In this document: positions 9,301 to 15,511 of the stretch, in pieces
Numbering within the stretch: position 1 is the first letter of the stretch
How the letters are laid out: every line of letters begins with the position of its first letter
Source: DIGJ01 sp036658435
Lineage (GTDB): Bacteria; Bacillota; Clostridia; Lachnospirales; Lachnospiraceae
Direction of reading: 5' to 3'
Assembly (NCBI GenBank): GCA_036658435.1
Contig: JAVXEO010000005.1
Location: 1-55,735 of the forward strand
Length of the DNA stretch: 55,735 nucleotides
Notes under the pieces: generated by a model
Database searches by the model: none
What the model saw: only the letters and a program-made list of their open reading frames with translations
Told to the model about the DNA's origin: nothing
Made by a program: the position numbers and the translations under genes

Positions 9301-10401
9301 TTAAAGTGTAACGGTTCCAAATACGATACTCTTCCAGTTCTTATCATATTCTTTTATTTCATATTTTGCTTTCAACTCTTCATAAACCCCTTTAAATTGT
9401 GCTTCTTCCTCTGCGCTGATGGACTCTTCTACTTTTGTATTATATTGTTCCGGTGAGTCATTATTTACCATACGGAATGCATAGTAGCCATCTTCTGCTT
9501 CTACAATGTCCATAATTTCATTATTATTCATTGCCATTAGCTTTGAAGTAAGGTCTGCTGGGAAAGCTTCTTCCTCTTTTGTAATGGTTTTTGTCCCATA
9601 CTTTACAACTGCTTTCTCGTCTTTAGAATCAATCACCTTACTCCAGTCACCGGAACCTGCTTTTTCAAACACGGTCTGCAATTCTTTGCGAAGTGCTTCT
9701 TTATCGGTCACCGCAACGTTCTCTCCGGCTTCATTTGTTTCCGTTGTGGGAACAAAGAAGTACTCCAGTTCATAACCACGATAAGTATCATAATCAACCC
9801 CTGCTTTAATTCCCGCATCATCAATATCAAAAGCATCCACTTTGTCTTGTTTATAGCGGGCCACTACGGTTTCCTGCAATTCTCTTTCTGTTATATTTTC
9901 CTTGGTAAGTCCAAGCTTTTTCGCTTTTTTCTCTGTAAGCATTTTGATTTCTTTTTCTGCTGTCTCGGCTGCTTTTTTCTTTTCTTCTTCCGTTTCTTTA
10001 TACCCAGCTTCTACGGCTGCTCCATAAAGTACACGGTTATATACATAAGAATCTATGGTCTGCTGTCTTAGTGTATCTTGTGTCGTGGTTCCATCTCCAT
10101 TGTCCATTGTAAAATAATCTTCCGTATATCCAAACTGCGCATACATTTGTGCCATTTGTGATCCGATACCCTCTGCCTGATAAATATCATACATAAAGTC
10201 TTCCTTTTTCAGCTTTTCTCCATCAAAAGCAAGAAGGTACTTTGGCGCCATCCCTTCCCACATAACCGCTGCCAAAATTATAATTACCAGCACCGATACA
10301 ATTCCTACTGAAATCTTCTTTCCTATTCCAAAAGTAGGTGTTGTATTCTTTTTAACTTTTGTTTTAATTTCTCCTTTGATTGCTTTCTTTCCACTATTCA
10401 C
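9301..10401 (-). CDS. Membrane-anchored PrsA/SurA-like foldase (putative peptidylprolyl isomerase)
   Basis: A 366-residue protein with a lysine-rich N-terminus, one membrane segment at about 29-48 and a large extracytoplasmic region. After the anchor comes a SurA_N-like helical region with high Lys/Glu content (about 60-190), then a segment resembling a PpiC rotamase domain (YGTKTITKEEEAFPADLTSKLMAMNNNEIMDIVEAEDGYYAFRM near 260-310, with the EDGYY motif). Members assist folding of secreted proteins. It has a single-pass anchor and not the lipobox of classical PrsA. The start is GTG with GGAGG at 8-nt spacing, inside the end of the upstream paralogue (8-bp overlap). Isomerase activity is inferred. 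Confidence 0.8.
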   Translation of the reverse strand: MNSGKKAIKGEIKTKVKKNTTPTFGIGKKISVGIVSVLVIIILAAVMWEGMAPKYLLAFDGEKLKKEDFMYDIYQAEGIGSQMAQMYAQFGYTEDYFTMDNGDGTTTQDTLRQQTIDSYVYNRVLYGAAVEAGYKETEEEKKKAAETAEKEIKMLTEKKAKKLGLTKENITERELQETVVARYKQDKVDAFDIDDAGIKAGVDYDTYRGYELEYFFVPTTETNEAGENVAVTDKEALRKELQTVFEKAGSGDWSKVIDSKDEKAVVKYGTKTITKEEEAFPADLTSKLMAMNNNEIMDIVEAEDGYYAFRMVNNDSPEQYNTKVEESISAEEEAQFKGVYEELKAKYEIKEYDKNWKSIVFGTVTL

Positions 10402-11374
10402 CTAAATATCCTCCATTCAAAATTGGTTTCCAAATCTTTTTTTTCAAGACAATTTTACTTTCATTTTTCATCTTTTTATATCTTTCTTCTATGGCCTTTT
10501 GTCTTGCTTCTTCTACTGCTTTCTCTTTCACTTCCCAGTAGCCCTCTAAAGAGTGCCTGTCCTGCATTCTGATAATGTAGTATCCATCCTCTTCTTCCAC
10601 TACTTTTGATGTTATTTCTCCATTAGAAAGCTGCAATGCTGCTTTTTCAAAGTTAGATCCAAACAGTTCATCCCCCTTTAAAAACAGGACTTCTCCATAT
10701 TCAGATTCCCTATCCTCATGTTCCACCAACTCTGAAAATTCTTTTCCCCCCTTGGCTGCAAGAAGAAAATGATCCATCTTATTTCGGGCTTCTTTTTTTC
10801 TTTTCTTCGTGTAGGGCACCTGCTCTCCTCTTTTATCAAAATTCATCACAGGTACACACACATATTCCACTTTATATCCCACATAATCTTCCTCTAATAT
10901 AGAAGAAGTAATCATAGAAATATCCATTGGTATCCCGGATTTTATTTCCTCAGAATATAATTCTGCCATCGCTGCCTTTTTTTTAATTTCTTTTAACCGT
11001 TCTTTGCTGAGGTGCATTCTTTTTTTTTGCTCTTTGGTCAACGCGTTTATCACTTCCACCTCATCCTTTTCCATCTGGGTTTCTTGTTCTTTTTCAAGAA
11101 CAAATCCGGCTTTTTTACCTGCCTGGTAAAAAATTTCATGATAAATAGCATTCTCCAACGCTTCTTTTTTTATTGTTTTGGGATTTTTATTTTTCTCTAT
11201 ACTATCCTTTTGTTCTTCTAAATAAATGTAATACATGATCTCATCTTTATGAATAGATGAACCATTCACTTTAAGAACTACAGAATCCGTCATAAATAAA
11301 TATCCACATACCAGCAGAGTAAAAAGAATAAAAACAAGTAGGACAAAACTCCATATATTCTTTTTTTTATTCAC
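10394..11374 (-). CDS. PrsA-like parvulin-domain foldase, membrane anchored
   Basis: A 326-residue paralogue of the next gene. It has a membrane segment at about 7-27, a SurA_N-like region (VLKVNGSSIHKDEIMYYIYLEEQ), and a better conserved parvulin region: EFSELVEHEDRESEYGEV, then LSNGEITSKVVEEEDGYYIIRM. No lipobox cysteine is present in the right context. It probably acts outside the membrane on secreted proteins. The start is GTG with AAGGAGG at good spacing. It overlaps the downstream paralogue by 8 bp and is the first gene of a two-gene operon with its own promoter (11412-11439). Confidence 0.82.
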   Translation of the reverse strand: MNKKKNIWSFVLLVFILFTLLVCGYLFMTDSVVLKVNGSSIHKDEIMYYIYLEEQKDSIEKNKNPKTIKKEALENAIYHEIFYQAGKKAGFVLEKEQETQMEKDEVEVINALTKEQKKRMHLSKERLKEIKKKAAMAELYSEEIKSGIPMDISMITSSILEEDYVGYKVEYVCVPVMNFDKRGEQVPYTKKRKKEARNKMDHFLLAAKGGKEFSELVEHEDRESEYGEVLFLKGDELFGSNFEKAALQLSNGEITSKVVEEEDGYYIIRMQDRHSLEGYWEVKEKAVEEARQKAIEERYKKMKNESKIVLKKKIWKPILNGGYLGE

Positions 11375-11411
11375 CTATGCCCTCCTTGTCTAAATATAAA
11401 CTCACTTTTAT

Positions 11412-11439
11412 ATTGTAACTGATATTTCCCATAAGTCAA
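11412..11439 (-). promoter_or_regulatory. Promoter of the PrsA-like operon
   Basis: On the minus strand TTGACT (11434-11439) and TACAAT (11412-11417) are separated by 16 bp, about 38 bp upstream of the GTG start. Confidence 0.65.
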
Positions 11440-11496
11440 GAATATCACTAAAAGTTCACATTCTTTTCATAGGCAGTTTTGATTTATTCTTCCCTC

Positions 11497-11525
11497 TTGT
11501 AATGGGAATAAAAATATGGTACATT
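11497..11525 (+). promoter_or_regulatory. Putative promoter of the lysR gene
   Basis: TTGTAA (11497-11502) and TACATT (11520-11525) are separated by 17 bp. The -10 match is only moderate. The tandem repeats at 11562-11593 lie downstream of it, in the untranslated leader. Confidence 0.4.
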
Positions 11526-11561
11526 ATATTAGCAATACTTATAAGTCATGTTTTAATCATT

Positions 11562-11593
11562 GCTTTACCTAATCATAGCTTTACCTAATCAAA
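11562..11593 (+). repeat. Tandem 16-bp repeat upstream of lysR, possible operator
   Basis: Two adjacent copies of GCTTTACCTAATCA(T/A)A occupy 11562-11577 and 11578-11593, with a partial copy before (TTTAATCATT at 11552-11561). They end about 28 bp before the LysR start codon. Position and near-identity suggest a regulator-binding site or a recent tandem duplication; the sequence does not decide between these. Confidence 0.6.
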
Positions 11594-11620
11594 GCTCTAT
11601 CAATAAGAAAGGATGCTCCT

Positions 11621-12517
11621 ATGGATATTAATTTTGAATTATACAAAGTTTTTTACTACGTCGCCAAAACTCTAAGTTTCTCCGAAGCTTCCAAAGAACT
11701 TTTTATTTCCCAATCCGCAGTCAGCCAGTCCATTAAAGTTTTAGAAAAACGTCTGGGACAGACTTTATTTATTCGAAGTACAAAGCGCGTACAACTTAGT
11801 AAAGAAGGTGACTTGCTTTTTAAACACATTGAACCTGCCATTCATTTAATTAACCAAGGGGAAGCCCAGCTTTTAGAGTCTAATTCTCTTCACGGAGGAC
11901 AGCTCCGCATTGGTGCAAGTGACACCATCTGCCGTTATTTCCTTGTTCCCTATCTAAAGCAGTTTCATCAAAAGCATCCCGGTGTTCACATTAAGGTTAT
12001 GAATGGAACCTCCGGAAAATGCGTGGATTTGCTTGAGTCTAATCAGGTTGATCTTATCGTTACCAATTCACCAAATAAAAAGCTTTCCAGCATTGGAAAT
12101 ATTCTTGAAATCAAGGAATTTCATGATGTATTTCTGGCAAGCAGAGAATTTTTCCCGGAACTGGAGCAGCAGGTCTTAACCTATGAAGAATTGCAGGATT
12201 ATCCAATCCTCATGCTGGAAGCCCATGCCACGACAAGTGAATTTTTACACCAGCTTTTTTTGCAGCATCAGTTGGAATTAGCTCCTTCCGTAGAATTAAG
12301 CAGCAATGATTTGCTAATTGATTTAGCCCGAATTGGTCTTGGCATTACTTTTGTACCGGACTTCTGCCTTGATAAATCCAAAGATGATTTGATGGTTCTA
12401 AAAATAAAAGAGCCACTTCCAAAAAGGAAGCTTGTTGTCGCCTGTAGCGATTCCCTTCCTCTTTGGCGTGTGGCTGAAGAATTTATAGCTATGTTGTTGG
12501 AAACTCCTATGGATTAA
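11621..12517 (+). CDS. LysR-family transcriptional regulator
   Basis: A 298-residue protein with the usual LysR layout: an N-terminal winged HTH at about 1-60 (FYYVAKTLSFSEASKELF, then ISQSAVSQSIKVLEKRLG) and a periplasmic-binding-protein-like effector domain from about 90 (LRIGASDTICRYFLVPYLKQF) to the end. AAAGGA precedes the ATG. It is divergent from the PrsA-like operon and convergent with the L,D-transpeptidase gene, overlapping its 3' end by 11 bp. LysR regulators often control a divergent neighbour, which here would be the foldase operon; that target is an inference. The effector is unknown. Confidence 0.93.
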   Translation: MDINFELYKVFYYVAKTLSFSEASKELFISQSAVSQSIKVLEKRLGQTLFIRSTKRVQLSKEGDLLFKHIEPAIHLINQGEAQLLESNSLHGGQLRIGASDTICRYFLVPYLKQFHQKHPGVHIKVMNGTSGKCVDLLESNQVDLIVTNSPNKKLSSIGNILEIKEFHDVFLASREFFPELEQQVLTYEELQDYPILMLEAHATTSEFLHQLFLQHQLELAPSVELSSNDLLIDLARIGLGITFVPDFCLDKSKDDLMVLKIKEPLPKRKLVVACSDSLPLWRVAEEFIAMLLETPMD

Positions 12518-13928
12518 CTACCACAGGAGTTTCTGTTTCTTTTGGAGCCGTCGTATCCTTGGTCGTTTCTGTATCGGTCGATGTTTCTGTATCGGTCGTT
12601 GTTTCTATATCGGTTATGGTATAGTAAACGGTCAGTCTGCAAATATTACGGCTTTCATCTTTTACCCAATAATCAATTTTATACCGGGGTTCCTCTTCTT
12701 TTGTAATGGTTACTTTAATGTCTTTCGTGGTAACCATACCCATATTATCTGATATTTTTACACCATCTAATGCGAATTTTTGGTCAACAACGGTATCACT
12801 CGTAATTTCTTTATCCTGTGCACCTTCTAGTGTTGGTGCTTCTAAGTCAATATAAATATGCTTTGTTTTAACTGCTTTCTTTCCATTTGGTGCCTTTACT
12901 TCATATCTTGCTTTATAAGTTGTCAGATTTTCTGTTTTTTCTTCTTCGGTAAGTTCAAGCTTGATTTCATCCTTCTTCATTTTTTTATCATGCCAAAATG
13001 CTCGAACTTCTTCCAATGCAATTTCATCACTAAATTCATCTTCCCCATTCAAATAAATATCCGTTACTCCTTTTAGCACCGGAAGGGCAGTATCCTTTAT
13101 GGTAAACACCGCTTGCTTTTTTGCCTGTTTTCCGGCCTGGTCCTTTATACTATAGGTAACGTAATACTTTCCGATTGTCTTTGAATCTATTTTTTTTACA
13201 TTTTTTCCTTTGTGCTTAATGGATACCAGAATATTTTTACTAATATCCGTTCCTGTAGACGAAAGTGCTTTTACTCCCAGCTTTTCATCCACCTTATCCC
13301 CATACTCCAAGGTTTTATTATTTACACCTGTCAGGCTTACCATCTTATCAAGATAGGGATTTCCTTTGCTCCAGATATCCGTTGGATCATATCCCATTTT
13401 TGTTGCTGTGCTTACTTTAATTGGCTCCGGCTTTCCCAATGGTCCCGGATTTCCGGAATCATAAATAGTTACCGTTGTTCCAACCGGACAATTATCATAA
13501 ATCCATTTTGCATCCTCTACATTCACTCTTACACAGCCATGAGAACATACCGTTCCCAATTTATTGAACTGTATATTCGATAAGGTAGACGGATCTTTAT
13601 CATAATACCAGACAGAATGAAATAGTACTCCTTTATTAATTCTGGTAGAATATTGTCCCCATACGTCTCCCATTAATAATCTCCAACGGTATTTTTCCGG
13701 TGTTTTAAAACTTCCCAGGGGGGTATCCCATCCAGGGGAGCAAAGCATTGCCCTTATTGGGACACTATATTCTCCCTTTTTATCCTTTTCGTAAATCGTA
13801 ATGGTGCACTGCTGGCGATTTACTTTTATCAAGTAAGGGTAGCCTGTTTCTGCCTTCGTTGTTTTCCCTTGCATAATCAGTATGCTCAATAAACATAGAG
13901 CTGCCACTGTCTTAAATCTTTTTCCCAT
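12507..13928 (-). CDS. L,D-transpeptidase (YkuD family) with Ig-like C-terminal region
   Basis: A 473-residue exported protein with a signal peptide (about 1-27, cleaved near TKAET). The YkuD domain at about 30-155 carries the catalytic set H104 and S129-H130-G131-C132 with R134 (CSHGCVRVN). It forms 3-3 peptidoglycan cross-links or attaches proteins to the wall. Residues about 215-440 contain repeated beta-rich segments of the type DxxxPVLKGVTDI / LEAPTLEGAQDKEI, resembling bacterial Ig-like or cadherin-like wall modules. The tail has hexapeptide repeats based on DTETST (about 439-460), a likely low-complexity linker. No transmembrane anchor or LPXTG is visible. It is convergent with lysR, with overlapping 3' ends. 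Confidence 0.9.
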   Translation of the reverse strand: MGKRFKTVAALCLLSILIMQGKTTKAETGYPYLIKVNRQQCTITIYEKDKKGEYSVPIRAMLCSPGWDTPLGSFKTPEKYRWRLLMGDVWGQYSTRINKGVLFHSVWYYDKDPSTLSNIQFNKLGTVCSHGCVRVNVEDAKWIYDNCPVGTTVTIYDSGNPGPLGKPEPIKVSTATKMGYDPTDIWSKGNPYLDKMVSLTGVNNKTLEYGDKVDEKLGVKALSSTGTDISKNILVSIKHKGKNVKKIDSKTIGKYYVTYSIKDQAGKQAKKQAVFTIKDTALPVLKGVTDIYLNGEDEFSDEIALEEVRAFWHDKKMKKDEIKLELTEEEKTENLTTYKARYEVKAPNGKKAVKTKHIYIDLEAPTLEGAQDKEITSDTVVDQKFALDGVKISDNMGMVTTKDIKVTITKEEEPRYKIDYWVKDESRNICRLTVYYTITDIETTTDTETSTDTETTKDTTAPKETETPVVVNP

Positions 13929-13972
13929 TCTCTACACACTTCTCCTTAAGTTATAATTATTTTATTTAGAAT

Positions 13973-14001
13973 AATATACCAATTTGTCCATTATGTGTCA
14001 A
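13973..14001 (-). promoter_or_regulatory. Strong sigma-A promoter of the L,D-transpeptidase gene
   Basis: On the minus strand TTGACA (13996-14001) is a perfect -35 and TATATT (13973-13978) a good -10, with exactly 17 bp between them. The start codon lies about 45 bp downstream. Confidence 0.8.
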
Positions 14002-14019
14002 TTTGAATGTTTTTTTATT

Positions 14020-14775
14020 TTAAATTTCTTCCTGATAAAAAATCTCTTGCAAAAACAATCCTTTTGCTTCTGCTGTAGGTCCTGCTTTTTCACGATCTTT
14101 ACTTTCCATGATAGACAGAATATCTTCTGCCTTCAAATTTCCTCTTCCTACTTCAATTAAGGTTCCTACAAGAATTCTTGCCATATGCGGCCAAAAATCA
14201 TCTGCTTTGATCCGGATGGAAATGGCATTGAGATCGCTTGAGACCTCCAGCTCCATAATCTCCCTCTCCGTGGATTTTTTCATACGTTTGTTATCAGAAA
14301 AGCTTTTAAAATCATGCTTTCCAACCATTACCTTTGCTGCCTTCTTCATGGCAGAAACGTTTAGTTCATCAAAACTGTAGTAATTATATTTTCGTTCAAA
14401 TACAGAAGCGACTTCTCCTGTTGTGATTTTATACACATAAGAAAATGCTTTTGCATTAAATACACTGTGAAACCGTTCCGGAACCTCCCAAACTTCTCTT
14501 ACGGCAATATCTCGTGGAAGATAACGATTTAGATAATGTTTTATCTCATATAGCTTTTTTTCCGACTTCGTTTTGAAATTTGCAATTTGTCCATATGCAT
14601 GTACGCCTGCTTCCGTTCTTGCTCCTCCAATTACTTCCATGGTTTCTTCTTCCATCTTGCTTAATACATCTTCCAATTTTTCCTGCACCGTTATACTGTT
14701 TTTATTTGCAGGCTGGCTCTGCCATCCATCATAGCGGGAACCATCATATTCTAATAGTATTTTAATATTTCTCAT
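14020..14775 (-). CDS. truA: TruA-family tRNA pseudouridine synthase with Glu at the catalytic Asp position
   Basis: A 251-residue protein that matches TruA along its length: ILLEYDGSRYDGWQSQ at the N-terminus, the active-site loop GGARTEAGVHAYGQIANF, YLNRYLPRDIAV, FHSVFNAKAFSYVY, GKHDFKSFS and HMARILVGTLIEVGRG near the C-terminus. Canonical TruA has RTDAGVHA with an essential Asp that attacks the uridine; here the codon is GAA (E55). TruA makes pseudouridine at tRNA positions 38-40. Given the substitution this may be a TruA-like paralogue with changed activity, the true TruA being encoded elsewhere, so the symbol denotes family only. Start supported by AGGAG and AAGGTG upstream. Confidence 0.8.
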   Translation of the reverse strand: MRNIKILLEYDGSRYDGWQSQPANKNSITVQEKLEDVLSKMEEETMEVIGGARTEAGVHAYGQIANFKTKSEKKLYEIKHYLNRYLPRDIAVREVWEVPERFHSVFNAKAFSYVYKITTGEVASVFERKYNYYSFDELNVSAMKKAAKVMVGKHDFKSFSDNKRMKKSTEREIMELEVSSDLNAISIRIKADDFWPHMARILVGTLIEVGRGNLKAEDILSIMESKDREKAGPTAEAKGLFLQEIFYQEEI

Positions 14776-14802
14776 TTTGCACCTTGCTCCTATCTTTATT
14801 CC

Positions 14803-14825
14803 TTAATAGGCAGTCTGCCTATTAA
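14803..14825. promoter_or_regulatory. Palindrome in the truA leader, possible operator or hairpin
   Basis: A perfect inverted repeat: TTAATAGGCAG, one central base, then CTGCCTATTAA. It sits 27 bp upstream of the truA-like start codon, downstream of the ytaF stop. There is no U-run on the minus strand, so it is not an ordinary terminator. Confidence 0.5.
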
Positions 14826-14876
14826 AGTAGAATTGACTATCTTTTTCATTGTACACCGATTTTCATTACAAAGCAA

Positions 14877-15425
14877 TCATCGAAATAATCCGATTACAAT
14901 TAAAATACATCCAGCTAAAATACCACACATTTTTTCATTGATCTCTTTCCTTAAACATTTTTTTTCTACGAATGCCTTTCCCATCCACAAAAATATGCAT
15001 TGCATAATTCCTACGCAGATGGGCATCCCTATTGTTGAAATAGGAAACGTTGCCGCGGCAATTCCTATGCTTAGGCAATCCGCTGATAAGGCAATTCCCA
15101 GAAGAAATGCCTCTAAAAAGTTAATATCTTTTGATTTATCCAAGTCACAGCTGTTTTCTCCGCTGCCAAATATAGCATTTCGAATGAAGATACCTCCCGC
15201 CAGAATCAAAATTGCGGTTCCTATTTTTTCCGAAACATTGTTTGGAAAAAATTCTAACATTTCTTGTCCTGCAGCTATAGAAAATGCCATAACCCCTGCA
15301 CTAATTATTCCAATGAACATTCTTGCTCTCATACTTAAATAAATTCCTTTTAATTGGTAGGAAATTCCAATTCCAAATGCATCTATACTTAAAGAAATCG
15401 ACATTATAATCATACGAAGTATCAC
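14877..15425 (-). CDS. ytaF: YtaF/MntP-like membrane protein
   Basis: A 182-residue integral membrane protein with about six hydrophobic segments arranged as an internal repeat. The motif SISLSIDAFGIGISY in the first half is mirrored by GIALSADCLSIGIAAA in the second, each with a conserved intramembrane acidic residue. This is the signature of the DUF204/MntP manganese-efflux fold. The version with this length and sequence is YtaF, annotated in sporulating Firmicutes as a sporulation membrane protein. The transport substrate is inferred. The start is GTG; an in-frame ATG four codons later is an alternative. It is followed by the truA-like gene after about 100 bp. Confidence 0.8.
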   Translation of the reverse strand: MILRMIIMSISLSIDAFGIGISYQLKGIYLSMRARMFIGIISAGVMAFSIAAGQEMLEFFPNNVSEKIGTAILILAGGIFIRNAIFGSGENSCDLDKSKDINFLEAFLLGIALSADCLSIGIAAATFPISTIGMPICVGIMQCIFLWMGKAFVEKKCLRKEINEKMCGILAGCILIVIGLFR

Positions 15426-15511
15426 GTCGCCACCAGCCTTTTATTTTCACATTATTCATTTTAAATGCATTCGGTGCATAAATTGTAAGTAATCTATATT
15501 AGGAGATTCTT

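Noticed and set aside
14833..15342. 169-residue plus-strand frame opposite ytaF
   Set aside because: It mirrors a clear YtaF membrane protein on the other strand; its composition (Ile/Pro/Lys-rich) is what the antisense of a membrane gene gives, and it has no family resemblance.
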